A stretch of 47,544 nucleotides of DNA from CAYRFE01 sp964423645 [NCBI: uncultured bacterium]. Its GTDB lineage: Bacteria; Macinerneyibacteriota; Macinerneyibacteria; Macinerneyibacteriales. The DNA lies in the NCBI GenBank assembly GCA_964423645.1, contig CAYRFE010000023.1, positions 10,473-58,016 on the forward strand, read 5' to 3'. Below the pieces are notes generated by a model. That model searched no databases. It was not told the origin of the DNA and saw nothing but the letters and a program-made list of their open reading frames with translations. Below are positions 33,081 to 41,681 of the stretch, in pieces; positions within the stretch are counted from its first letter, which is position 1, and each line of letters begins with the position of its first letter. The translations under genes and the position numbers were made by a program.

Positions 33081-33262
33081 ATTCCCCGAAGCTTGCTTCG
33101 GCTTTACTATTATAGTTTTTTTATTATAAGGGGTGTGGTGACGGTGTAGAGACACGGCATGCCGTGTCTGTAACCGAAAGCCCCTCCCAAAAAGAAAAGG
33201 GAGGGGTTTGGAGTGGGCAAACAAATAAAGTTTTTTTCGGAGATACCCTGTAGCTAGTTCAT
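33062..33262 (+). repeat. Intergenic palindromic repeat, copy R5 (type B)
   Basis: The left end TTTAATCTCAATGGGTTAAA lies inside the preceding coding sequence, followed by the hairpin CCCCGAAGCTTGCTTCGG. The core GGGGTGTGGTGACGG is followed by palindrome AGACACGGCATGCCGTGTCT, the CCCCTCCC/GGGAGGGG hairpin, TTTGGAGTGGGCAAAC and a right end GATACCCTGTAGCT-AGTTCAT. The last piece is a shortened form of the B end at 39654-39688. Confidence 0.8.
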
Positions 33263-33365
33263 TACTTTACTAAGATAATGTGAGATATTTTTGCCTAATC
33301 GCATGTGTTATATTGTCAATCATGTCAGTAATGATATGAAAATGCATGTAATCTCCAGATTTCAC

Positions 33366-33394
33366 TTGCCCTTTCGAGGAAAATTCAGTATACT
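33366..33394 (+). promoter_or_regulatory. Sigma70-type promoter of the TPR gene
   Basis: TTGCCC (33366-33371), a 17-base spacer and TATACT (33389-33394) lie 24 bases before the start codon. Confidence 0.6.
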
Positions 33395-33417
33395 TTTTGA
33401 AGTTAAAAGGGGGTGTT

Positions 33418-34224
33418 ATGCAAAAATATATTCTTCCCGATGATATGAATGTTAAAACTGCTGTTCATGAAGAAAGCCCCGAGTATGTTTTGAAGGAAGC
33501 GGACCGATATTATACATTGGGTAATTATGACAAAGCCCTTGATCAGTATAATCGCGTTCTTGAAAACGGGGGAAAGTTCCCCGATGTGTATAATAAAATT
33601 GGGATTATTCTCAATCATATAGGACGGCATTATGAGGCGATCGAGGCGTTTAAGAATGCATTACGATTAAATGCACGCTATCTTGATGCCATTATTAATT
33701 TGGGGATCGTATACGCTGATCTGAGCGATGAGGTCAATGCAATCCTTGAATTCAAAAGAGCGCTTGAAATCGATGCTAATAATACCGAAGCGTTGTTTAA
33801 TCTTCGTTTGGTAACGCGACAAGATTTAAAAGGGTTTGCGCAAACATCAAATGAGATAGAGATATTGGTGGATATGGGGAAAACATATTATGAAAAAGAA
33901 ATGTACAGGCAAGCCATAGAAAAATTTAATCAAATTCTTGAAAAAAAACCAAATTATCATGATATAAAGTTATTGTTGGCGAACGTATACCTACAGGATG
34001 GTTTTTATAAAGAAGCGGAGCAATTGTTTAAGGATATAATCATTAAAAAGCCGGACTGGGCTGCCGCATACGTGAATCTTGGTACTCTTTATTATAATGT
34101 GAAACGATACAAGCAAGCGATCGAAATGTGGGAGTCGGCAATCCATAATGGTGCCGATGCCGACAGGATGAAAGTATGCATCAATGAGTGTACGCATAAA
34201 ATGAAAGGAATGTCTGCAAAATGA
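33418..34224 (+). CDS. Tetratricopeptide repeat protein
   Basis: The 268-residue protein consists of about six TPR units in two blocks (about residues 22-54, 56-88 and 89-122; then 148-180, 182-214 and 216-249). The typical pattern is Y-x2-G-x-Y-x2-A-x4-N/F-x2-A/I-L. There is no signal peptide, so it is probably a cytosolic scaffold. The ATG at 33418 has AAGGGGGTG upstream. It overlaps the gamma-carbonic anhydrase-like gene by 4 bases. The partner protein is not visible. Confidence 0.9.
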   Translation: MQKYILPDDMNVKTAVHEESPEYVLKEADRYYTLGNYDKALDQYNRVLENGGKFPDVYNKIGIILNHIGRHYEAIEAFKNALRLNARYLDAIINLGIVYADLSDEVNAILEFKRALEIDANNTEALFNLRLVTRQDLKGFAQTSNEIEILVDMGKTYYEKEMYRQAIEKFNQILEKKPNYHDIKLLLANVYLQDGFYKEAEQLFKDIIIKKPDWAAAYVNLGTLYYNVKRYKQAIEMWESAIHNGADADRMKVCINECTHKMKGMSAK

Positions 34225-34739
34225 TTCAATCCTTCAAAGGAAAGACACCGCGGATTGCCACCTCTGCGTATATACATGAAACTGCAGTCATTATCGGTGA
34301 TGTGGTTATTGGGGAACATGCAAATATTTGGCCTCACGTAGTGATACGTGGAGATATCAACAGTATTATCATTGGAGATAGAACGAATGTACAGGACAAC
34401 ACCGTCATTCATGTTGATCATGCAATACCGACAATTATTGAACATGATGTTACGATTGGTCACGGCGCGATCATTCATGCATGTACTATTAAGCATACGT
34501 CATTGATCGGTATGGGAGCTACCGTACTTGATCGTTCGGTTATTGGCGAGTGTGCGATGGTCGGTGCGAATGCATTGGTTTCTCCGGGTTCAGTTATTCC
34601 GCCCAATACCTTGTCCATCGGAATGCCTGCAAGACCAAAACGAGAATTAACTTCCGATGAAATTCACGCATTAGCTGATTCTGCACATCATTATTGTGAA
34701 ATTGCAGCTGATTTTAAAAAAGCACAGGACGGTGAATGA
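34221..34739 (+). CDS. Gamma-class carbonic anhydrase-like protein
   Basis: The 172-residue protein is a left-handed beta-helix of hexapeptide repeats (residues about 12-140: IIGDVVIGEHANIWPHVVIRGD and so on). The zinc-binding histidines H64, H81 and H86 of the YrdA/PaaY/Cam group are present (VIHVD, IGHGAIIHAC). A C-terminal helix follows. Many such proteins have weak or no carbonic anhydrase activity, so the reaction is uncertain. It is translationally coupled to the TPR gene before it and separated by four bases from the lipoprotein gene after it. Confidence 0.93.
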   Translation: MIQSFKGKTPRIATSAYIHETAVIIGDVVIGEHANIWPHVVIRGDINSIIIGDRTNVQDNTVIHVDHAIPTIIEHDVTIGHGAIIHACTIKHTSLIGMGATVLDRSVIGECAMVGANALVSPGSVIPPNTLSIGMPARPKRELTSDEIHALADSAHHYCEIAADFKKAQDGE

Positions 34740-34743
34740 GTAT

Positions 34744-36546
34744 ATGAAAAAAATTGTTTATTTTATTTTGTTTTTGGTGATGTCTTCGTGTGCGCTTATA
34801 AATGGGAATACAAAAGATGCTACTGATACTTCAACGAAAGAGCCGACAGTTGTAAAGACCACTCCGGAACCGGTTATCGACCAAACGGTGATTGATAAAA
34901 CGTATGAACAGGCAGTCGCATTGTATTCCAAACAACAATATCCGGAATCGACAGCAGCTTTTTTGGATTATATCAAAAGTTCCAAAGACAATGACCGTAC
35001 GATCAAGTCGTATTTTTATCTCGGGGATATGTACCGTTACAACCTTGATTATGACATGGCACGTAATTATTATAAAAAAGTGATTGAAAAAACAGCCGAT
35101 GCGTCAAATACCTCAAAAGCACAGTTTTATATCGCACGTTGTTATGATGAACAGGAGCGCTACCGCGAAGCGATTGAATATTATAACACGATGTTGTTGT
35201 CGGATGGCGCAGAAAAAGCACTTCGCGATATTGTGAGTGCGCAAATAGAGACCATCATTACGAATCACTGTTCGGTTGAAGATTTAAAGCATATTGTGAC
35301 CAAACTTCCCCCGACACCTGCTTTGGCGCAAGCCTATTTGCGTTTGGGGAAACATTATCTTGATACCCGTCAGTATACGGAGAGCGAGAAAGTATTTACG
35401 CAAATGAAAACGACAGGGAAAACACAAGAAGCGGAAACATTTCTGAAAGTTGCACAACAAAAGGGTAAAAACCCGCAAGTGAAAATCGGCGTCATGTTGC
35501 CATTTTCAGGATCGTACGGTCAATTAGCGGAACGAATTTATCATGCAATTAATCATATGCAAAATTATAAGAATAAGAATTTGCCGAAAGAAACGCCGAT
35601 TCTTGTCGTGCGTGAAGATACCGGCGATGAAGTCAAACAGATCGGTGCGGTTTACGAAAAATTGGTAGCGGAGGGCGTACAGATCATAATCGGGCCGTTG
35701 TATTCTCAAGTGGCGGATGCTCTTGTTCCTTTTGTAGAGAAACATAAAGTTCCGGTCATATTTCTCGTTGCCAATGATGATCTTCTGCATAAAAAGAGCT
35801 CGTACTTTTTCAGGAACTCATTTCGCAAACAAGATGAGGCGATCACGCTTGCCGATTATGCCGTGAAAAAACTTCGTTTGACAAATTTTGGTGTATTGGT
35901 GCCCAATGATGATCGCAGTATGAATACCGGTAATGTTTTTAAAAGACGTGTCGAAACATACCGTGCCGTTATGCCGGTTTTTCAATCCTACAACAAGGGT
36001 GAAACAACATACACAACATATTTAAATCAAGTTAAAACTGCATTTGTAGAAGGCTTATTTATTCAGGGAACCAACCGTAGGGATTTAGAGCAACTTGTGC
36101 CGACCATTCCCTATGTCGGATTAAATATTGCGGTCTTGGCTGACTCTACGCTGTATGATGAATATCTGTTCCGTGTATTGGCTGAGCATACGAATGGTAT
36201 GATTATAGCGACGTATTTTAACACGAATGATTTCGGGATTCTCGAAAAAGATATTTACGACTCATTCAAGGCCAGTTTCAACTACACTCTCGACCAATAC
36301 AATATTCTTGGCCTCGATGCATTTAATGTCGCCTATGAGGCATTAGTTCGTACCGGTGGTGTAAGCGGGGATGAGTTGGTTCAAGCACTTAAATCGGTGA
36401 AGGATATGAAGGGATTATGCGGACGCATCACTATGTCGTCCGAAGGAGATATGGTAAAGGATATTTTCCTCTACCGCGTCGAAAGCGGAGTACCAAAAAA
36501 GGTTGATTTCAGTGCTGATACAAGCGCTTTTATGGCGTTTAAATAA
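34744..36546 (+). CDS. LppC-like lipoprotein: TPR plus periplasmic binding-protein fold
   Basis: The 600-residue protein has a lipoprotein signal (LVMSSC, Cys16). A helical TPR-type region (about residues 50-230, with YEQAVALYSKQQYPES and YREAIEYYNTML) precedes a type I periplasmic-binding fold from about 240 (KIGVMLPFSGSYGQLAERIYHAINH, then IIGPLYSQVADALVPFVEKHKVPVI and later GLDAFNVAYEALVRTGG). This architecture matches the LppC/LpoA family, which activates a penicillin-binding protein in enterobacteria. A ligand-receptor role like branched-chain amino-acid receptors is the alternative. The 3' end overlaps the VanZ-HemZ start. Confidence 0.85.
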   Translation: MKKIVYFILFLVMSSCALINGNTKDATDTSTKEPTVVKTTPEPVIDQTVIDKTYEQAVALYSKQQYPESTAAFLDYIKSSKDNDRTIKSYFYLGDMYRYNLDYDMARNYYKKVIEKTADASNTSKAQFYIARCYDEQERYREAIEYYNTMLLSDGAEKALRDIVSAQIETIITNHCSVEDLKHIVTKLPPTPALAQAYLRLGKHYLDTRQYTESEKVFTQMKTTGKTQEAETFLKVAQQKGKNPQVKIGVMLPFSGSYGQLAERIYHAINHMQNYKNKNLPKETPILVVREDTGDEVKQIGAVYEKLVAEGVQIIIGPLYSQVADALVPFVEKHKVPVIFLVANDDLLHKKSSYFFRNSFRKQDEAITLADYAVKKLRLTNFGVLVPNDDRSMNTGNVFKRRVETYRAVMPVFQSYNKGETTYTTYLNQVKTAFVEGLFIQGTNRRDLEQLVPTIPYVGLNIAVLADSTLYDEYLFRVLAEHTNGMIIATYFNTNDFGILEKDIYDSFKASFNYTLDQYNILGLDAFNVAYEALVRTGGVSGDELVQALKSVKDMKGLCGRITMSSEGDMVKDIFLYRVESGVPKKVDFSADTSAFMAFK

Positions 36547-38260
36547 TGTATTTAAAATAATATTTTTTATACTGCCATTTGCTATATTTTATGTATCTGC
36601 GATACCGCAGATACATATTCCGTTAGTGTTTCGTCATTCTGATAAATTATTTCATTTTCTTGAATATTCGGTGCTTGCACTTACCGGATTTTTCGCGTTT
36701 CGGACTGTGCGTGGTTTTCGGTGGAGATTGCTTATTTTCGGAATTATATTTGCATTCTTTGACGAGTATCATCAGACATTAGTTCCCGGACGAGTGGGAG
36801 ATTACGGCGATGTGATTGCCGATATTATTCCGTTTCTTTTGCTGTGGTGTATACGCTTCCCGTTACCATGTCCGACGATATCGGTGAAAGGGAATTACTG
36901 TATGCCGATTTTTGAACTTGTTCGGTCCGTCATCACCGGCGCAAAAGTGACTATTGACGGTGCAGGGGTGTTGACCATATGGATATTACCGGACAGGGTT
37001 CGATATTTTTATGAGGGTTCGATGCTTTTTGAACATATTCTTAAAAAAACCAGCGCTCAGATCGTGAAATTTGCAGTCTATCGTGACATTGAGTTTCTTT
37101 TGGATAAAAAATTATCTGCGTGGGGGGTATTGTATCAAGTTCGCCCCGGGAAAGCTCTTGATTATATTCGTGGCAGTGACGACGAACGTATACAGGAACT
37201 CCGCCGACGCTTTGCGGTGAATAAAAAAAAGGCAGATCTCTTACTTGAGATCGAGCACATACAGAGACCTCTTTTAGCACAACTTGAAGGCACTATGGGA
37301 GTCTATATTGGAGTACCGTTTTGTCCGTCAAAATGCAGTTATTGTTCGTTTACATCCTACCCGATAGAAAAATATGAGAAGTTCTACCAACCGTATTGTG
37401 ATGCGATAGTGCATGAAATGCATGAACGCTTGACGCATATTGCTCAACCCGTGAGTATGGTATACATCGGAGGAGGGACTCCGTTTACCTTAAAAACAAC
37501 TGATTTGGAAAAGATACTTGCCACAATACGTCTTTATTGCGGTGGTGATTTTGTCGAGTTCACCTGTGAGGCCGGTCGTCCGGAGTTATTTACCGATGAA
37601 AAATGTGCATTGCTGAAAAAATATGGTGTCACGCGAATTGCGATCAATCCGCAAACAATGCATAATCGCACTTTGCAACGGATCGGTCGTCTCCATACTA
37701 CCGATGATTTTATTGCGGCATATCATATGGCATCGTCCTATGGATTTGATGTGATTAACGCAGATTGTATTCTTGGCTTACCCGGAGAAACAAGGAAAAA
37801 TCATCGCCACACCATATCGTCATTATGCGCTTTGGACCGCATCAATTCAATCACAATACATGCTCTTGCGCCAAAAAAGGGTGCACGAGAACAATTTATG
37901 TCAAGCGAGCGTATGATGAACGCATCGTATGCATCAACAGATACAATTCTTCGTAAACACGGATTTCACCCCTATTATGTGTACCGTCAGCGGCATATAG
38001 CTGGCAATACTGATAATATAGGGTATAGTAAACAAGGGAAGGAATCAGCATATAATATTTCTATGATAGGAGAGCATCATACGATATTTGGATTTGGACC
38101 AGGCGCAAGCACGAAATATGTCCACAACAAGAAAGTATTCACGGTGAGAAATCCAAAAGACCTTTCATTGTATATTACTCACACGAAGAACGGTATGATA
38201 CATGATGATATTTCAAATATACAAGGAGGAGTATTCCATGCAATTAACAGCAGTCATTGA
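36512..38260 (+). CDS. VanZ-like membrane domain fused to HemZ-type radical SAM protein
   Basis: This single 582-residue frame holds two unrelated domains. Residues about 15-115 are VanZ-like, with several helices, HSDKLFHFLEYSVLAL and FDEYHQTLVPGRVGDYGDVIADIIP. From about 130 the sequence resembles HemZ (coproporphyrinogen dehydrogenase-type), with radical SAM motif C271-x3-C275-x2-C278 (CPSKCSYCSF), YIGGGTPF and ADCILGLPGET. The GTG at 36512 fits AAAAGG 9 bases upstream; a TTG at 36503 is the alternative. An internal ATG at 36902 with AAAGGG upstream could start a separate HemZ, so the unit may yield one or two proteins. I see no stop or frameshift between them. Confidence 0.8.
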   Translation: MLIQALLWRLNNVFKIIFFILPFAIFYVSAIPQIHIPLVFRHSDKLFHFLEYSVLALTGFFAFRTVRGFRWRLLIFGIIFAFFDEYHQTLVPGRVGDYGDVIADIIPFLLLWCIRFPLPCPTISVKGNYCMPIFELVRSVITGAKVTIDGAGVLTIWILPDRVRYFYEGSMLFEHILKKTSAQIVKFAVYRDIEFLLDKKLSAWGVLYQVRPGKALDYIRGSDDERIQELRRRFAVNKKKADLLLEIEHIQRPLLAQLEGTMGVYIGVPFCPSKCSYCSFTSYPIEKYEKFYQPYCDAIVHEMHERLTHIAQPVSMVYIGGGTPFTLKTTDLEKILATIRLYCGGDFVEFTCEAGRPELFTDEKCALLKKYGVTRIAINPQTMHNRTLQRIGRLHTTDDFIAAYHMASSYGFDVINADCILGLPGETRKNHRHTISSLCALDRINSITIHALAPKKGAREQFMSSERMMNASYASTDTILRKHGFHPYYVYRQRHIAGNTDNIGYSKQGKESAYNISMIGEHHTIFGFGPGASTKYVHNKKVFTVRNPKDLSLYITHTKNGMIHDDISNIQGGVFHAINSSH

Positions 38261-39152
38261 AAAATCTATTCGGTTAGACGTATTTATCAGTAAAGAATTG
38301 GAATGGTCGAGCAGGAGTGCCATCCAAAAATGGATAGCAGACGGGTGTGTTGCGGTAAATGGGACCATCATTATAAAAACAGGATATGCATTAAATAATG
38401 GTGACACCATTGATATTCAAGTCCCTGAAAAAGAAAAAATACTGCTTCTTCCCGAAGAAATACCTCTTACCATTGTGTATGAAGACGAGTATTTAGTGGT
38501 GATCAATAAACCGTCAGGATTGGTTGTACATCCAGGTGCCGGTGTACAGAGCGGTACGTTGGTGAATGCGCTTTTGCATCATTTTTCATCGTTATCTGCT
38601 GTTGATACCACACGACCGGGCATAGTTCATCGCCTTGATAAAGATACGTCGGGATTGATGATCGTGGCGAAAGATGATATCGCACATCGCAAATTGAGTG
38701 ATATGTTGAAAGAGCGTACCGTGAAACGTGTGTATATGGGGATACTTGTGGGAAAGTTTGAAAAAACAAGCGGGAATATTATAGCTCCGATAGGCAGAAA
38801 CGATGATGACCGTAAAAAAATGGCGGTGAATGTTCGCGGACGATATGCAGAGACAAAATATACGGTCTTGGAAGTATTTCGCGGATATTCCTTAGTTGAG
38901 TTCTCTTTAAAAACAGGGCGAACACATCAAATTCGTGTTCATTCGAAATTCATGGGGCATCCTATATTGGGAGATGTTATTTATGGCGGAAAAGCGACGG
39001 AAAAAAAACTTGCGTGTGTCACACGACAAATGCTTCATGCGCAAAAACTTAGTTTTCATCATCCGGTAAGCGGAGAGTTTATGCAATTTGAGACAGTATT
39101 ACCTGATGATTTTCAACATACTCTTGATGTGCTGTATGAATTGTTTAGTTAA
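38238..39152 (+). CDS. rluD: RluD-type 23S rRNA pseudouridine synthase
   Basis: The 304-residue protein has an N-terminal S4 RNA-binding domain (RLDVFISKELEWSSRSAIQKWIADG) and the RluA-family catalytic domain with the aspartate in HRLDKDTSGLMIVAK. KTGRTHQIRVHSKFMGHPILGD and a C-terminal LHAQKLSFHHP strand follow. RluD modifies helix 69 of 23S rRNA; assignment to RluD rather than a paralogue rests on the S4 domain and length. AAGGAGGAG precedes the ATG at 38238, inside the 3' end of the VanZ-HemZ gene. Confidence 0.92.
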   Translation: MQLTAVIEKSIRLDVFISKELEWSSRSAIQKWIADGCVAVNGTIIIKTGYALNNGDTIDIQVPEKEKILLLPEEIPLTIVYEDEYLVVINKPSGLVVHPGAGVQSGTLVNALLHHFSSLSAVDTTRPGIVHRLDKDTSGLMIVAKDDIAHRKLSDMLKERTVKRVYMGILVGKFEKTSGNIIAPIGRNDDDRKKMAVNVRGRYAETKYTVLEVFRGYSLVEFSLKTGRTHQIRVHSKFMGHPILGDVIYGGKATEKKLACVTRQMLHAQKLSFHHPVSGEFMQFETVLPDDFQHTLDVLYELFS

Positions 39153-39433
39153 AATTGGGGCACAAGCTCTGGGTAAATAATCGATTATTATGTCTATTTC
39201 ATTAGCCCCCTCTCATTTGGGAGGGTGACAGGAGCACTTTGTATTCTATCAACGGCATTATTTCCACTCCTGCGGTGCGATAAAAACTTGAATTGACAGA
39301 GCACCTGTTTTCTTATGATTAAAAGCAATGCGATACGTGCACGGTTAATATTATGTCACGTAGAAATATTGTTCATTCTTGTGTCAGTTTCGTGATGTAT
39401 TCCGGAAAAAAGAATAAGAAAATAAATCAAGTG
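39153..39433. other. Non-coding stretch after rluD
   Basis: No gene is visible. Two possible hairpins are the self-complementary AATAATCGATTATT near 39175-39188 and CCCTCtcatttGGGAGGG near 39210-39227, which could end the rluD transcript. The rest shows no structure I can name. Together with the repeats that follow, this makes a 910-base gene-free gap. Confidence 0.5.
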
Positions 39434-39756
39434 TGACCTTTTCGAAATGTAAAAGATGAGACCCTCGTAAAATTCAAATTCTCTCGTTTAATCTCAATGG
39501 GTCAAATCCCCCGAAGCTTGCTTCGGATTTACTATTAATTTTGTTATTATAAGGGGTGTGGGGACGAATTCCCCCACATATTAAAAAAATAAGCCCCGCC
39601 CAAAAGAAAAGGGCGGGGTTTGGGGTGGGCAAACAAATATAGTGTTTTTTGGGGCGATACCCCGTAGCTTGCTGCGGGGTAGTTCATTTTTGCAGGTTGA
39701 TAACAGGGGTGTCGGTAGAGCGCAATGTAAAATTATGGTAGTTTTGCATAAATCTC
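39434..39756 (+). repeat. Intergenic repeat cluster R6 (type B nested in type A ends)
   Basis: Outer A-type ends are TGACCTTTTCGAAATG (39434) and ATGGTAGTTTTGCATAAATC (ending about 39755). Between them is a full B-type copy, 39487-39688. It opens with TTTAATCTCAATGGGTCAAA and the hairpin CCCCGAAGCTTGCTTCGG. The core GGGGTGTGGGGACGAATTCC and a CCCCGCCC/GGGCGGGG hairpin follow, and it ends with GATACCCCGTAGCTTGCTGC-GGGGTAGTTCATT. Confidence 0.7.
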
Positions 39757-39770
39757 AAGATATACGTTCT

Positions 39771-40028
39771 TTTAGTCTAAATGAGGCAAATCCGCCGAAG
39801 CATACGCTAGGTTGACTATGATAATTGTGACATGGGAAGAAGTGTGTAGGTTGAGGTCAGGCAAATCAAAAGCGTCACAGTTTGGGTGGTATAGGAAAGA
39901 TCTTTCCGGGATCAACCTGGCAATTATCGATCGATCGCATCGCATTATACCACAAAGTTCATCGTGGGGAGAGGCTATATACCTCTCCGCAGGGATGTAT
40001 TCTTAAAACGGCAGTTTCGCAAAGGTCT
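39771..40028 (+). repeat. Degenerate repeat copy R6b
   Basis: The left end TTTAGTCTAAATGAGGCAAA and CCGCCGAAGC are a decayed B end. The right end GCAGTTTCGCAAAGGTCT (ending 40028) is a good A end. The hairpin GGGGAGAGGctatataCCTCTCC (39966-39988) takes the place of the usual G-rich hairpin. There is no gene here despite a chance open frame. Confidence 0.6.
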
Positions 40029-40063
40029 ATAGAGAGATGCAGCGCATTGTTTTTCCTGGAGGA

Positions 40064-40768
40064 TTATTCCATCTCGAAGGATACTGCTACAGTGGCAGTA
40101 ATTGTGATCATTCCGGGTGAGAAACTATCACTTGAGGGAGAGCCGGAACCCAATTCGACCATTGAATTTTGTGTCATCTGGCGCTCATTTCGCATATAGT
40201 TGTACCAATAGTTGGACTGATTCTCATTAATACTGAATGGTTTTCCCACTTTCATTCCAAGCTCAGTCGCCAGAGCGACAGCCTTTTCTTTTGCTGCTTT
40301 TATTGCCATTTGACGCGCGGTGTCTCGATGTTTACGCAAATCAGTGGTCCGAAATGTAATGTCATGGATATAGTTTACGCCTCCGACAAGAATATCGGTC
40401 GTAAGGGATTCAAATTTCGTAAGATCTTTCAGCGTGACCACAAAACGCTTTGTTACGAAATATCCTGAAAATTCTTTTTTCGGGTATGTTTCATACCGTG
40501 GTTCGATAGTTATGTAATCTGTTTTAATGTATTTTTCCTCGACCCCTGATTTTTGAAAGATGCTTTTTACTTGTCGAGATTTTGTGTCATTTTCTTGCTT
40601 TGCTATGATCAGATCTTTGTTTGATGTCTCAATAGCGACCGTGATAACGACCTCATCGGGTATCACACGGATCTCTGCCTCCCCGGTTACCTGGATCGTT
40701 CGATCAAAGGCATTGAGAGACAACAATAAACCAATTTGTGCTAGTACGATGACAACAAAATATTTCAT
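40064..40768 (-). CDS. SIMPL domain (DUF541) periplasmic protein
   Basis: The 234-residue protein has a signal peptide (about residues 1-20) and a SIMPL/DUF541 domain. Marks are IQVTGEAEIRVIPDEVVITVAIET near the start, YIKTDYITIEPRYE, KRFVVTLKDLTKFESL, ARQMAIKAAKEKAVALATELGMKVGKP and the closing ITITATVAVSFEME. Family members form periplasmic or outer-membrane oligomers with roles in stress tolerance; the exact role here is unknown. AAAGGAG precedes the ATG, and a promoter lies at 40793-40821. It converges on rluD across the repeat cluster. Confidence 0.92.
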   Translation of the reverse strand: MKYFVVIVLAQIGLLLSLNAFDRTIQVTGEAEIRVIPDEVVITVAIETSNKDLIIAKQENDTKSRQVKSIFQKSGVEEKYIKTDYITIEPRYETYPKKEFSGYFVTKRFVVTLKDLTKFESLTTDILVGGVNYIHDITFRTTDLRKHRDTARQMAIKAAKEKAVALATELGMKVGKPFSINENQSNYWYNYMRNERQMTQNSMVELGSGSPSSDSFSPGMITITATVAVSFEME

Positions 40769-40792
40769 GATGGTCTCCTTTGTTTAATGAAT

Positions 40793-40821
40793 AGTATACG
40801 ACATTCCATGAGTAAAATCAA
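40793..40821 (-). promoter_or_regulatory. Sigma70-type promoter of the SIMPL gene
   Basis: On the minus strand, TTGATT (40821-40816), a 17-base spacer and TATACT (40798-40793) precede the AAAGGAG ribosome binding site. Confidence 0.6.
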
Positions 40822-40873
40822 GAGACGGTTTTAGTGATCACAGGGGGCATCATTGTTGAAAATATAAATGTTG

Positions 40874-41098
40874 AGACCTTTGCGAAACTATCATTTTTTG
40901 AATTTGTGCCCACCCCATCCTTCGACGGAGTTTACACTGAGCGAAGCCGAAGTGCTCAGCACAAGCGCCCCTCCCGCGAAAAATCGGGAGGGGCTTTAAT
41001 TTTCGGTTACAGACACGGCATGCCGTGTCTCTACACCGTCCCCACGCCCCTTTTTTGAAAAAAAGAAAATATAAAAATTTTGAATTTTGCAAAGGTCT
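40874..41098 (-). repeat. Intergenic palindromic repeat, copy R7 (complete type A)
   Basis: Ends are AGACCTTTGCGAAACTATC (40874) and TTTTGCAAAGGTCT (41098). In the minus orientation the core CGTGGGGACGG is followed by palindrome AGACACGGCATGCCGTGTCT, the G-rich hairpin and a further unit around 40921-40962 (GTTTACACTGAGC...GTGCTCAGCAC) not seen in other copies. It separates SIMPL from the mscS operon. Confidence 0.8.
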
Positions 41099-41204
41099 TA
41101 TCTTACCAATCGTTTTTTTATAACACTCTCATACGTCTTGTCTTTACGCGGAGCAGTAAAAAATGTAGTTTCGCAGTGGTCGGTGTATTGCATTTTGATG
41201 AGGA

Positions 41205-41681
41205 TTACTCAAGGTCTTTTTCTATTGATTTGGTAAGGATGTTTCGTTCATCACCGATATTTTGTAAAGCATCACGTAACAGTTCTATGAGAGAAAGGAT
41301 TTTGTTGTCATACGGTTCTTCTACGTGAATATAATCAAACGATGAAAGACGTGAGTAAAACGTGGACGTTTGTAAAATGAGGATTTTAACTTGAGACTCG
41401 GGCTGGTAACCATATAATGCAATATGTTTGTTGTTAAAAATAATTTCATATTTATTTTTATACTTGAACACACCATAACGTTTCTCGCCGTGCATCTGTT
41501 GTGTGTACGTTGTTTTGAGCATATGCAGTAATTCCAAAATGATATCCGTTTCGGGAAAAAGTAATCGTGCTCGTGCGTTATTAATCGTGCGCTTATCGCC
41601 GATAAATGAAAACGTATGCCATAATGTGGCAATGACAAGAAGTGCGCCGATCGCAAAAAGAGTTATTTGAACGAATGTCAT
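41205..41681 (-). CDS. Hypothetical protein with one membrane helix
   Basis: I do not recognise this 158-residue protein. One membrane helix (about residues 3-25) is followed by a soluble domain with mixed alpha/beta character (YGVFKYKNKYEIIFNNKHIALYGY). The C-terminal helix ends in acidic residues. The ATG at 41681 overlaps the mscS stop by 4 bases and has GGAGACC upstream, so it is the last gene of the membrane operon. A longer frame to 41795 lies inside mscS and lacks a start signal. A role beside the channel is only inferred from coupling. Confidence 0.7.
   Translation of the reverse strand: MTFVQITLFAIGALLVIATLWHTFSFIGDKRTINNARARLLFPETDIILELLHMLKTTYTQQMHGEKRYGVFKYKNKYEIIFNNKHIALYGYQPESQVKILILQTSTFYSRLSSFDYIHVEEPYDNKILSLIELLRDALQNIGDERNILTKSIEKDLE

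Noticed and set aside
39882-40199. 105-codon open frame on the plus strand
   Set aside because: It spans a degenerate repeat and the antisense of the SIMPL gene 3' end, with no ribosome binding site and no plausible protein composition.
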